64,000 bases of DNA from Pseudomonas sp. H1h (GTDB lineage: Bacteria > Pseudomonadota > Gammaproteobacteria > Pseudomonadales > Pseudomonadaceae): assembly GCF_000633255.1 (NCBI RefSeq), contig NZ_AYMJ01000011.1:204673-268672 (forward strand), written 5' to 3'. Of this stretch, positions 40,815 to 49,005 are shown one piece after another. The position numbers and the translations under genes were made by a program. The notes beneath the pieces are model-generated. The model searched no databases, was not told the origin of the DNA, and saw only the letters and a list, made by a program, of their open reading frames with translations. Numbering within the stretch: the first letter of the stretch is position 1; each line of letters begins with the position of its first letter.

Positions 40815-41564
40815 ATGCCTGCATCAAACCTCGCCCTCTGGGAAGAGGTCGAAAAGACCGACCCCAAGTTCACCAAGGAATACACCGGTCTCGGCGGCTT
40901 CACGGGTACTGCAGTGAATGCCCAGTATCTGGCTAAACGCGCTACTGAGCAGTTCGGCCCATGCGGTACCGGCTGGGGTTACGACGTCATTGAGGAACGC
41001 TTCGATATCGGCGGCCCACTTTTGAACAAAGAGGGTTCGGTGCTAGCACATGCCCAGGTGCACACCCTCAAGGTCGCGCTTTGGTACTTGGGCGGCGACG
41101 GTGAGCGCAAGACAATTACGCACTACGGGCACACACCTTTTATCACTCAGAACAAATTCGGGAGCATCAGCACTGACTTCGATGCCCCAAAGAAATCCCT
41201 CACTGATGCGATCGGCAAGTGTCTGAGTCAGCTCGGCTTCTCCGCCGACGTTCGCCTGGGTCTTTACGACGACATTCACTACGTCAACGAGCGCTTGGGT
41301 GAAGCAGAAATCGAGCGCGCCGAGGACAAGATCGAAGCGAAGGAGCGTCTGGCAGCCGAGTATCGCGAATGGCTCTCGGAAACACTTCACCTGATTGGCA
41401 CCGCGCAGTCTCTCAATGAGCTGGAACAGCTCTACAAGTCAGCGATGCGCAAGCTGGACTTGCGCAAGACCGATCCAGATTGCGCGGCCCACAAACTTAA
41501 ATTCACTCGTGCCAAGGATGCTCGCAAAGCGGACCTTGAGGACGCTATGGAGGGTGCAGCGTGA
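40815..41564 (+). CDS. single-strand annealing protein (Rad52/Sak-like)
   Basis: A 249-residue protein. The N-terminal 150 residues match Rad52-superfamily phage annealing proteins: GLGGFTGTAVNAQYLAKRATEQFGPCGTGWGY, HYGHTPFI, DAPKKSLTDAIGKCLSQLGFSADVRLG. The C-terminal part is helical and basic. It should anneal single strands in phage recombination. GGGAG is placed well before the ATG at 40815, and the end is coupled to the Gp157-like gene. Confidence 0.78.
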   Translation: MPASNLALWEEVEKTDPKFTKEYTGLGGFTGTAVNAQYLAKRATEQFGPCGTGWGYDVIEERFDIGGPLLNKEGSVLAHAQVHTLKVALWYLGGDGERKTITHYGHTPFITQNKFGSISTDFDAPKKSLTDAIGKCLSQLGFSADVRLGLYDDIHYVNERLGEAEIERAEDKIEAKERLAAEYREWLSETLHLIGTAQSLNELEQLYKSAMRKLDLRKTDPDCAAHKLKFTRAKDARKADLEDAMEGAA

Positions 41565-42124
41565 CTGATCTCTACAAGCTCAATCGGCAGATGGCCGAAC
41601 TCGGGGCACTGGCTGACACTGACGACGAAGGTCTGCGCCAAGCCATCCAGGACACCATGGACAGCATAAAAGGTGAGTTCGAAGTAAAGGCCGACAGCGT
41701 CGTCATGCTGCGCCGAAATATCGAAGGTGACATTGACGCAATAGACAAGGAGGTCGACCGCCTAAACGAGCTCAAGCGCATCAAGAAAAACACTGTCGGG
41801 CAACTCAGCGATTACCTGCGCCGGAACATGGAGGCCGCAGATATCAAGTCGATCAAGCGACCACTGTTCACCATCACACTCGCGCTCTCGCCGGAGAAGG
41901 TGATCGTCGACAACGAACAAGCCGTTCCTGATGAGTTTGTAACGCTCAAAAGCGTAATCACCCCTGACAAGAAAACTATCGCCGTGAAGCTCAAGGAAAT
42001 CCGTGATCACAACGACGCGGTGCGCAAGCGCATCGAAGCCGGCGAAGACGCGGAACATGAACTGCTACCGGAACCGGTCTGGGCTCACCTTGAGCGCGGC
42101 GAAAGCTCGATCCGGATCAAGTGA
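41561..42124 (+). CDS. siphovirus Gp157-like protein
   Basis: A 187-residue protein of the Gp157 family: a long N-terminal coiled coil (EVDRLNELKRIKKNTVGQLSDYLRRNMEA), then a beta domain with KRPLFTITLA and VPDEFV. Streptococcus phage Gp157 has been linked to phage resistance; in other phages the gene accompanies annealing proteins. GTG start, coupled (GTGA). Confidence 0.82.
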   Translation: MTDLYKLNRQMAELGALADTDDEGLRQAIQDTMDSIKGEFEVKADSVVMLRRNIEGDIDAIDKEVDRLNELKRIKKNTVGQLSDYLRRNMEAADIKSIKRPLFTITLALSPEKVIVDNEQAVPDEFVTLKSVITPDKKTIAVKLKEIRDHNDAVRKRIEAGEDAEHELLPEPVWAHLERGESSIRIK

Positions 42125-42131
42125 GGCCAAC

Positions 42132-42653
42132 ATGATCAGCAATCATCTCAACGACGTCGTGCGGCGGCGTCAGGACGCAAACGACCTTTCCGCTCAAATT
42201 GCCCAGTACCTAGGCGCTGGCGGAAAGATCGACGTGCCAGAACCGGCGCCGATCAAGTTCACCAGCAACTCCGAGCGGAAACATCCGCCAAGTTTCCATC
42301 GACCGAAAGTGAAGGATGAGACAACCGCTCGCGTTGCGCGAATCCGAGAAATGGCAAAGACGCTGACCAGGAACGAGATCTGCGAGCGGGAAGGAATTGC
42401 GCTGGCCACGCTGAAAGCAATCGCGTCCAAGCACGCCATCAAGTTCCAGGTTCGGCAGAAGACCGGCACGGCGCCGAACAAGGCGCCGCCCGATCTGGAA
42501 GCGCGATTGGTCGCGCGGATCAAAGACTACATCGCCGGCGGCATGAACCGGAGCCAATGCTGCAAAGCTCTGGCTATCAGCTACAACATGCTCAACCGGA
42601 TCATCCGGGACAACGAGATCGATTTCCCAAAGCTGAAACCTGCATTTCGATGA
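42132..42653 (+). CDS. two-HTH DNA-binding protein
   Basis: A 173-residue basic protein with two helix-turn-helix regions (LTRNEICEREGIALATLKAIASKH and MNRSQCCKALAISYNMLNRIIRDN). GTGAGG lies before the ATG at 42132. Probably a phage regulator; the target is unknown. Confidence 0.7.
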   Translation: MISNHLNDVVRRRQDANDLSAQIAQYLGAGGKIDVPEPAPIKFTSNSERKHPPSFHRPKVKDETTARVARIREMAKTLTRNEICEREGIALATLKAIASKHAIKFQVRQKTGTAPNKAPPDLEARLVARIKDYIAGGMNRSQCCKALAISYNMLNRIIRDNEIDFPKLKPAFR

Positions 42654-42841
42654 GAAGAACCATCAACCGGGCGGCCACGCGCCGCCGACAGACCTGGCTG
42701 GATTTGCCGGCCAGCGGAATTGAAGAGGTAGGCCATGGCCGAAGTACAGGAGCCGACGAAGGAATCGATCAAGCAGAAGAAAAAGCGCGAGAAGGCAGCA
42801 GCGAAGGATGCTGCATTGGGCGTCGAGAAGTTTACGGTTGA
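42650..42841 (+). CDS. possible small coupled ORF (first copy)
   Basis: A 63-codon frame starting MRRTINRAATRRRQTW, its ATG overlapping the previous stop. It overlaps the next gene by 107 nt in another frame. The second copy of this DNA (43423) carries a shortened frame of 26 codons, so coding pressure seems weak. Confidence 0.3.
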   Translation: MRRTINRAATRRRQTWLDLPASGIEEVGHGRSTGADEGIDQAEEKAREGSSEGCCIGRREVYG

Positions 42842-43097
42842 GGTGGCCGGCGTATTCAAGCCTGACCTGAAGCGCTTGATGAAAGAACACGGGTTCAACA
42901 ATCAGCAGGAGGTGCATCAGAACCTGTTGCGCAACGTGATCGCCGCGGATTTTGAAACGGCGGCGGTGATGCTCAGGAGTGTCACGACACCTTTTATTAT
43001 TGTTGAAAAGGTGTCGCAGGAGTTTCGCAACGAAAGCTTGCGAATCCTGCACGACTCACCAGGTGAGCCACAGGACGAGATTATTTGCCCGCTATAG
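42735..43097 (+). CDS. tandem-duplicated basic protein, copy 1
   Basis: A 120-residue protein: Lys-rich N terminus (KQKKKREKAAAKDAALGVEKF), then TVEVAGVFKPDLKRLMKEHGFNNQQEVHQNLLR, which looks like a ribbon-helix-helix type DNA-binding module, then repeat element C coding for VTTPFIIVEKVSQEF. About 65% identical to copy 2 at 43507. Function unknown; probably a small regulator. Confidence 0.7.
   Translation: MAEVQEPTKESIKQKKKREKAAAKDAALGVEKFTVEVAGVFKPDLKRLMKEHGFNNQQEVHQNLLRNVIAADFETAAVMLRSVTTPFIIVEKVSQEFRNESLRILHDSPGEPQDEIICPL
42980..43019 (+). repeat. 40-nt repeat element, copy C
   Basis: TGTCACGACAC, 18 nt, AGGTGTCGCAG, inside the coding region of copy 1. Confidence 0.6.
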
Positions 43098-43299
43098 CTT
43101 TGAACTGATCCCAGGCGCCTACCAGCTCTTTACGAGCATCGGCGACATGAGGGCGATCCAGCTCCACGAACTTGCTGTGACGCTGAATAATCTCACGGGA
43201 CTCTTGGTGCAATGTGTCGTGGTCGATACCAAGCTTTTCAGCTGCAGCAAACGCCGCCACAAGCGCCTGCTCTAATGCAATTTCACGATCAGTCGCCAT
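43081..43299 (-). CDS. small helical protein on the opposite strand
   Basis: A 72-residue protein, start MATDREIALEQALVAAFAAAEKL at 43299 with GGAG 7 nt upstream. It lies between the two tandem duplicates, against the pL operon, and its end overlaps the 3' end of copy 1 by 17 nt. Probably inserted between the duplicates. No family recognised. Confidence 0.55.
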   Translation of the reverse strand: MATDREIALEQALVAAFAAAEKLGIDHDTLHQESREIIQRHSKFVELDRPHVADARKELVGAWDQFKAIAGK

Positions 43300-43422
43300 C
43301 TTCGCACTCCATTCGGCCTCATGCCGAACGGAAAACATAACCGAATTGACACGAACGTGCCATGAAACTGTGCCGCCACCGGTCACCGAGGGTGACGCCC
43401 GGTACCAGGTGAAGGTAGCAGC

Positions 43423-43506
43423 GTGAGACGAACCATCACCGGGCGCACCAGCGCCGCTGACAGACCTGGCTGGACTTGCCGGCCAGCGGAATTGAAGAGG
43501 TAGGCC
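43423..43506 (+). repeat. second copy of the duplicated upstream segment
   Basis: The segment 42650-42740 (start GAGAAGAACCATCA.CGGGC, through CTGGCTGGA.TTGCCGGCCAGC to the RBS and ATG) is repeated here with small changes. It marks the left edge of a duplication that includes the gene at 43507. Confidence 0.7.
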
Positions 43507-43893
43507 ATGGCCGACGAAAAGGAACTGACGGCGGAAGCCAAGAAGCAGCGCAGGAAGCGCGAGAAGGCAGCAGCGAAGGAAGCTGCATTGGGCGTCGAGA
43601 GGTTTACGGTTGAGGTTGCCGGCGTGTTCAAACCAGATCTGAAGCGGGTCATGGCCGCCCACGGTTTCAACAACCAGCAGGAGGTTTACCAGAACCTGCT
43701 GCGCAACCTGATCTCCGCCGACTTCGAGACCCAGGCCCAGATGCTCAAATGTGTCACGACACCTTTCGTCATCACGGAAGAAGTGTCACGCGAATTTCAA
43801 AATCAAAGCCTAATCGAGATCAGCAAAGACCCAGGCGACCAGATCATCGAACCTGCACAGGAGATCTACGCGCGCCTCCTTCCTCATAGATGA
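43507..43893 (+). CDS. tandem-duplicated basic protein, copy 2
   Basis: A 128-residue paralog of the product at 42735: same Lys-rich N terminus and KPDLKRVMAAHGFNNQQEVYQNLLRNLI module, different C terminus (ending IYARLLPHR). Its last 50 nt overlap the convergent gene at 43844. It contains repeat element D. Confidence 0.7.
   Translation: MADEKELTAEAKKQRRKREKAAAKEAALGVERFTVEVAGVFKPDLKRVMAAHGFNNQQEVYQNLLRNLISADFETQAQMLKCVTTPFVITEEVSREFQNQSLIEISKDPGDQIIEPAQEIYARLLPHR
43752..43791 (+). repeat. 40-nt repeat element, copy D
   Basis: TGTCACGACAC, 18 nt, AAGTGTCACGC, inside the coding region of copy 2. Confidence 0.55.
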
Positions 43894-44611
43894 AATTATC
43901 TCGCAACCGATTGCTTGCGATTTCCAAACAAGTCTTCAGAATTCCAAGGGTAAATTCCAAGTGATATTCGGTTGGGCCGGTAACAAGCACGGGCTCGCCG
44001 TCCCTAACTAGTAGCGATGAATCCATTGACCTGAAGGTCGCGTGGCTAGCTACAGATGAAAGCCCTCGGTACATGGTATCGTAGAGAGGAGTCAAACCAG
44101 CAACCCGGGCAGCGTCATAAGTCGAAAATCCGGGGCCTGCGCCTTCAGCTCGGCTGATAACTTCGTTCAAGTCTTGGATATTTTTATCCGTAAGCCCGAG
44201 CCCCACTAATGATCTGATCATCGCCTCTGCCTGCTTCCGGTCTTCGATATCCCCAGCCCTACCCATGCGAGCAAATACAGAGGGATCGTTGATCAGAGCT
44301 GCAGCATGAAACAGAGCTTCAACAGCTGATCGACTCAACGTTTGAGCATCAACAACAAGCCCTCTTTCACAAAGTAAGATTGCCGCCTGGCAGCTCCTCA
44401 CTGTTTTATGAAAAAAAACAAGTGATGCCATCTGGTGAGGGGCATTTCGATCGGCACCTGCGCCCATGACCAAAATCTGAGCGACACCAGATGCAGCTTC
44501 CGCATCATCAAAGGCTTTTTGGTAAGTCGCCTTCAAGTTCGTCCTTACCACTTCAATCGCCGGGGACAGAAAACCTTTCTCATTTAAGTCATCGACTGTG
44601 GCTTGATTCAT
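43844..44611 (-). CDS. DUF5677-like protein (accessory)
   Basis: A 255-residue helical protein. The central region (VRSCQAAILLCERGLVVDAQTLSRSAVEALFHAAAL) resembles DUF5677 proteins, found in mobile elements and sometimes beside defence genes. It is on the minus strand against the pL operon, with GGAG before the ATG at 44611, and has lower GC than its neighbours. It may confer a lysogen phenotype such as phage exclusion; this is inference. Confidence 0.65.
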   Translation of the reverse strand: MNQATVDDLNEKGFLSPAIEVVRTNLKATYQKAFDDAEAASGVAQILVMGAGADRNAPHQMASLVFFHKTVRSCQAAILLCERGLVVDAQTLSRSAVEALFHAAALINDPSVFARMGRAGDIEDRKQAEAMIRSLVGLGLTDKNIQDLNEVISRAEGAGPGFSTYDAARVAGLTPLYDTMYRGLSSVASHATFRSMDSSLLVRDGEPVLVTGPTEYHLEFTLGILKTCLEIASNRLRDNFIYEEGGARRSPVQVR

Positions 44612-44702
44612 ACCGCGTTACTCCTTGGCTGCAAAGTCAGTCGCTCTATAAAACACGTCCATCCCAAACATTGCCACCACCGGTCACGGAGCGCGGCGCC
44701 GA

Positions 44703-45185
44703 TCATTTGAGTTTCGCTATCTGTTTTGCAGAGGAAACCACGAGAGCCACCCACAACGTCGCCTCGGTCAAGGTCAGCCATGTCGGGAGATACTGCTGTT
44801 TATCCGCCTCACTCATACCGGCCTCCAATGCTCTAAGTGAGTCGCGCAGAGTGCATATCGGATCAATTACTTCAATCGAAGGCAGGAGCAGTACATCAAT
44901 TTTATCAAGACTATGACTTAGGCCTCTGATCAAGTTGAGACTTGCTAGAAGGTTAATCCGTTCTTTGCTACCAAATTCCACAGCACGGCGCGATCGATCA
45001 GCCAAAGTTTTCACAAGGCTGAGCATGAGTTTTGACTTTTCCCTATCCGCCTTCATTTGAACTCGGCGCTGTGAGGATGCCACCCAAATTGCAATACCGA
45101 GAGCAGCAATAGAGCCGAATGCCTGAACCCATGATGCCAAGCCCGGGTGCCCTTCAACCCAAGTCAAAATATCCCCACAACACAT
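44703..45185 (-). CDS. single-TM membrane protein (accessory)
   Basis: A 160-residue protein with one N-terminal membrane helix (LASWVQAFGSIAALGIAIWVAS) and a cytoplasmic helical domain, followed by a second hydrophobic stretch near the C terminus (LTEATLWVALVVSSA). The start MCCGDILTW at 45185 is preceded by GGAG. It is cotranscribed with the DUF5677-like gene downstream. Function unknown. Confidence 0.65.
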   Translation of the reverse strand: MCCGDILTWVEGHPGLASWVQAFGSIAALGIAIWVASSQRRVQMKADREKSKLMLSLVKTLADRSRRAVEFGSKERINLLASLNLIRGLSHSLDKIDVLLLPSIEVIDPICTLRDSLRALEAGMSEADKQQYLPTWLTLTEATLWVALVVSSAKQIAKLK

Positions 45186-45270
45186 AACCGCTCCTATTGA
45201 TCCGGCTCCATGCCGGGCCGAACACAAATACCCCACTTCTACGAATCACGCCAGCCGGCGAGGATCCCCT

Positions 45271-47106
45271 ATGGAAATCACTTACGGCTCGGTCTGTTCG
45301 GGCATCGAGGCGGCAACGCTTGCATGGAAGCCTCTCGGGATGCGCGCCACCTGGTTCGCCGAGATCGAAGCCTTCCCCAGCGCGGTGCTGTCCCACCACT
45401 ACCCGAACACGCCGAACCTCGGCGACATGACCAAACTCGGCGCCCAGGTGCTGGCCGGAAAGATCGCTGCACCTGACGTCCTCGTCGGCGGCACCCCGTG
45501 CCAGGCGTTCAGCGTGGCCGGCATGCGCGAAGGCCTCACCGACCCGCGCGGCGCCCTCACGATCAAATACGTGGAGCTTGCAGATGCAGTTGACTATGTT
45601 CGCGCCGGCCAGCGAAAACCCGCCTGCGTCATCGTCTGGGAAAACGTCCCCGGCGTCCTCAGCGACAAAGGCAACGCCTTCGGATGCTTTCTTGGCGCGC
45701 TTGCTGGGGAAGACTGCGAACTGCAGCCTTCAGGGAAGAAATGGCCGGACGCTGGTTGTGTGTATGGACCCAAAAGAACAATCGCGTGGCGGATCCTGGA
45801 CGCCCAATATTTCGGCTTGGCCCAACGACGCCGCCGTGTGTTCGTTGTCGCAAGTGCTCGAGACGGATTCGATCCCACCGAGGTACTTTTTGAGCGAGAA
45901 GGCGTGCGCCGGGATACTGCGCCGCGCCGAGGCGAGGGGCAAGACGTTACCGGATCAGCTCCTTTCGGCCCTGCGCTCCAGTGCGGATGCGGATACACCT
46001 TCGACGAGTCACTAGGACAATACGGCTGCCCAAATTGCGAAGGTGACGAGGGACCAGCGGTTGGGGTCTTCTGCGGTGTTCCTGCATTTGGCGCGGGAAA
46101 CAGTTCAGGCTCGATCGAGCGCTCAAGCACCCTTACTCACCACGGCGGTCGGCAAGACTTCGAAAGCGAGACATTCTTCGTGGCACAAACGCTCGCCGGC
46201 GGCGGACGCAAGTCCGGAGGATACTCGCTCGACGACATCCCGATCACCGCGCCAGCACTGCGTGCCCAAGCACAGAGTAGCCACCGAGCCGACTCAGAGG
46301 CTTTCATCGTGGCCGGCACCCTAAACGCCAACGGCAAGGCGGCCGGCAGCGCCACACAGCAGGATGCTGAATCTGGGCTGCTGGTCGTACATGGCACGCA
46401 AGACCCTGATGTTCGTTTTGAACAGGCGCACACTTTGGGACGGAACAATGGGATGGAAAACGCCGTCCTTGCCTTTTCCTGCAAGGATCACGGCGCCGAC
46501 GCTGGCGATATCGCGCCAACGCTTCGAGCTATGAATCACTCCGGAAGCCACGCGAATGCAGGCGGCCAGGTCGCAGTTGCCTTTCCGATTCAGAATGCCA
46601 CTCGCGGCAAGGCACAGAATGGGCTCGGAATCGGCGAGAAGGCCGATCCCATGTATACGTTGGACAACGGCTCACAACATGCGGTCTGCATCACTGGTGA
46701 CATCACGCATACTCTGAAAGCCGACGGCTGCGACGGCAGCGAGGATGGTACCGGGCGTGGTCAACCGATTGTGGCGGCGTTCGCCGAGAACTCGAGAGCC
46801 GAGCTGCGCTACGAGAGCGGCGACGGCAGTATCACTGGCGCGCTTGGATGCGGTGGTGGCAAGGCCGGCCAAGGGTTGCCATCAGCTCAAGTCGGTGCCT
46901 CGGTTCGGCGCCTTATCCCGCGAGAGTGCGAACGCCTTCAGGGCATGATCGACGACTACACGCTGATCCCATGGCGCGGCAAGTCTGCCAGCGAGTGTCC
47001 GGACGGCCCGCGCTACAAGGCGATCGGTAACAGCAAAGCCGTGCCCTGCGTTCGCTGGATCGGCCGGCGCATCTTGAAGCAGATCACACCCAGCCCGTAC
47101 GGATGA
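45271..47106 (+). CDS. dcm: DNA (cytosine-5) methyltransferase
   Basis: A 611-residue enzyme with the standard motif order: I (CSGIEAATLAW), IV (GGTPCQAFS, catalytic Cys77), VI (ENVPG, 124-128), VIII (QRRRRVF, 185-191), and IX/X at the far C terminus (RRLIPRECERLQGM, GNSKAVP). Between VIII and IX is a long variable region with a Cys4 zinc-ribbon-like segment (CGCGYTF..CPNC) and several degenerate repeats with a TL(R/K/N)A core. It probably protects phage DNA from host restriction. No partner nuclease is next to it. Confidence 0.93.
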   Translation: MEITYGSVCSGIEAATLAWKPLGMRATWFAEIEAFPSAVLSHHYPNTPNLGDMTKLGAQVLAGKIAAPDVLVGGTPCQAFSVAGMREGLTDPRGALTIKYVELADAVDYVRAGQRKPACVIVWENVPGVLSDKGNAFGCFLGALAGEDCELQPSGKKWPDAGCVYGPKRTIAWRILDAQYFGLAQRRRRVFVVASARDGFDPTEVLFEREGVRRDTAPRRGEGQDVTGSAPFGPALQCGCGYTFDESLGQYGCPNCEGDEGPAVGVFCGVPAFGAGNSSGSIERSSTLTHHGGRQDFESETFFVAQTLAGGGRKSGGYSLDDIPITAPALRAQAQSSHRADSEAFIVAGTLNANGKAAGSATQQDAESGLLVVHGTQDPDVRFEQAHTLGRNNGMENAVLAFSCKDHGADAGDIAPTLRAMNHSGSHANAGGQVAVAFPIQNATRGKAQNGLGIGEKADPMYTLDNGSQHAVCITGDITHTLKADGCDGSEDGTGRGQPIVAAFAENSRAELRYESGDGSITGALGCGGGKAGQGLPSAQVGASVRRLIPRECERLQGMIDDYTLIPWRGKSASECPDGPRYKAIGNSKAVPCVRWIGRRILKQITPSPYG

Positions 47107-47167
47107 TCACGTCGATCAGTCGAATCACGGCAGCGGTCAGGTTTATCAGATCAGTTAGTCGTTTCAT
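47084..47167 (-). CDS. possible 27-residue amphipathic membrane peptide
   Basis: Minus-strand frame MKRLTDLINLTAAVIRLIDV, continuing IIRTGWV, with GGAGC 8 nt before the ATG. A basic start, then one amphipathic helix, resembles small toxic or membrane peptides of the TisB kind. It overlaps the methyltransferase 3' end on the opposite strand. Confidence 0.4.
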   Translation of the reverse strand: MKRLTDLINLTAAVIRLIDVIIRTGWV

Positions 47168-47271
47168 TCGGTAGTGCTCCGGCTCGTTGGATGACCCATC
47201 GTGCCGTCACAAAAAAATCGCTTGTATACCTACCCACCACCGCCCGGGCATGCCCCGGCATAGGACGCCCC

Positions 47272-47853
47272 ATGCCCACAGAAACCAAACCGGCCGAGCC
47301 GCTGAAGGTTGAGCGCTCGACAGTCACGAAGCTGGTGATCACTGGCGCGCCGAGCCTTGACCCAATCACCGTCTTCCTTGAAGACCTGGCTCCATGCAAA
47401 GGCAAGATTACCGTCAGCTGCTGGGGTAAGAGCTGGACGGCTTACTGGGGTGGCATGTGGGACGGCCACACCATTGCGCAGTTCTTCTGCGAGTTGAACA
47501 CCAGCTACATCATTGGATACTTCGACCAGTCACTGCGTTCGCGGCAATTCAGCGGTGATGCCCTGGCAAACGAAGCACAGCGCCTGGTGCTGAAAGAGCG
47601 TCGGCAGTTTTGTTATGGGCCGGACGAGGCGCGCGAAATGTTCGACGCAGCTGAAGATCTGCGCGACTCGCCATCGATTGACCATCTCCACGGCGCGCAC
47701 AGCGAACTGATGACCAAGCTGTTCGGCGACGAGTGGTGGCACATGACGAGCGATGCCACTGAGCCCAATCCCGATTACGCCTACCTCGAGCGAATCATCC
47801 TCGCGGTGCAGCAGGCGCTGCGCCAAGAACAGCCGCAACAGGAGGCAGCATGA
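47272..47853 (+). CDS. hypothetical phage protein
   Basis: A 193-residue protein starting MPTETKPAEPLKVE, with KGKITVSCWGKSWTAYWGGMWDG and YEXXHWW-type aromatic stretches in the C-terminal half. AGGACG lies before the ATG. It overlaps the next gene by 4 nt. I recognise the look of a common phage early protein but no function. Confidence 0.65.
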   Translation: MPTETKPAEPLKVERSTVTKLVITGAPSLDPITVFLEDLAPCKGKITVSCWGKSWTAYWGGMWDGHTIAQFFCELNTSYIIGYFDQSLRSRQFSGDALANEAQRLVLKERRQFCYGPDEAREMFDAAEDLRDSPSIDHLHGAHSELMTKLFGDEWWHMTSDATEPNPDYAYLERIILAVQQALRQEQPQQEAA

Positions 47854-48158
47854 AGCGCATCTACCTCAGCGGCCCTATGACTGGCCTGCCAGAACTGAAC
47901 TTCCCCGCGTTCCACGCGATGACAACCCAACTCCGCGCCGCCGGCCACGCTGTCACCAACCCGGCTGAGTTGAACCCCGACGGCGGAAGCTGGACCGACT
48001 GCATGCGCCGCGACATTGCCGCGCTGATGGACTGCGACACCGTGGCGAGGCTTCCTGGCTGGCACACCTCGAAAGGCGCCCAGCTGGAGGTCCTGATCGC
48101 CGAACACCTCGGCATGACGGTTGTGAATGCCCATGATCTGGTATCGAACAAACCATGA
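47850..48158 (+). CDS. DUF4406 / nucleoside 2-deoxyribosyltransferase-like protein
   Basis: A 102-residue Rossmann-like protein: KRIYLSGPMTGLPELNFPAF, PAELNP, MRRDIAALMDCDTVARLPGW, SKGAQLE. This is the DUF4406 pattern, related to nucleoside deoxyribosyltransferases; it may act in nucleotide metabolism. ATGA-coupled to the preceding gene. Confidence 0.78.
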   Translation: MKRIYLSGPMTGLPELNFPAFHAMTTQLRAAGHAVTNPAELNPDGGSWTDCMRRDIAALMDCDTVARLPGWHTSKGAQLEVLIAEHLGMTVVNAHDLVSNKP

Positions 48159-48161
48159 GCG

Positions 48162-48893
48162 TTATTCGGCATTACATTTCTCATTTTTCGAAGGCTGCAC
48201 GGTCCATTCCGATGAAGGTGACGCGATCATAAATACAGCGGGATCGTCACATAGATTGATCAGGAAATTACCGTTAACCCCGCCAATCAAGACGCCGCGC
48301 ACGCCCTTACTAACGTTAGTTATTAATTCGGCACTACCATCTCTGAGCATTTCGTCCCGGGTTTTTCCCGAATAAACAAGATAGGCAAGAAATATCGCGC
48401 TAAAAACAAATGCGACAAACACCCCAACCATATAGCTATATGACTTCTTCTCCGACACATAATGCATGGCCCCTGCGACAGTGACGGAGAAGCACGAGTA
48501 ATAAGCCACATATGTAAGTATTTCAGCCAAACCGTGACTGAATTTCACATGAAGCAATTTATCTGCTGTCAGATAACTAGTGCACAACCCTACCACCACC
48601 AATCCGACTGGCCGAAGCCCATGAGCAGAGACGTGCTGAAAGCTTTTGAAACCGTAGAAAAGTGGTGTAGAAAAAACCGCAATCACTACTAAATCAAGCA
48701 TGCCTCTATAAACATAATCCTGAAATCCGTGATAACTCAACACCCACTCACAACCCAAACCCTTGTACACAAAATACAACTTAGAGAATCCGGCGATAAA
48801 TGCTAGCAACGCTAGAACACTGAAAGCAGCCGCAAGCTTTCCAAACCAAGAAACAACATCAACATGTTCAACCCGTCTGTTCGCCCGACTCAA
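48162..48893 (-). CDS. polytopic membrane protein (accessory)
   Basis: A 243-residue protein with about five membrane segments (residues about 18-40, 62-80, 92-108, 122-142, 152-172) and a soluble C-terminal domain with Cys residues. AT-rich, on the minus strand against the pL operon and directly after the DUF4406 gene. Probably a lysogenic conversion or exclusion gene; no family recognised. Confidence 0.6.
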   Translation of the reverse strand: MSRANRRVEHVDVVSWFGKLAAAFSVLALLAFIAGFSKLYFVYKGLGCEWVLSYHGFQDYVYRGMLDLVVIAVFSTPLFYGFKSFQHVSAHGLRPVGLVVVGLCTSYLTADKLLHVKFSHGLAEILTYVAYYSCFSVTVAGAMHYVSEKKSYSYMVGVFVAFVFSAIFLAYLVYSGKTRDEMLRDGSAELITNVSKGVRGVLIGGVNGNFLINLCDDPAVFMIASPSSEWTVQPSKNEKCNAE

Positions 48894-49005
48894 AGGACAC
48901 CTCAGGACTTAAAAATACAGAAGTGATTCTATATTCATTTCGCTACGCCTACTGAAAGAAATCTCTCCCCTTCAAAGTCAGCCGCTATAGCGGCAAGGAA
49001 CCGGC

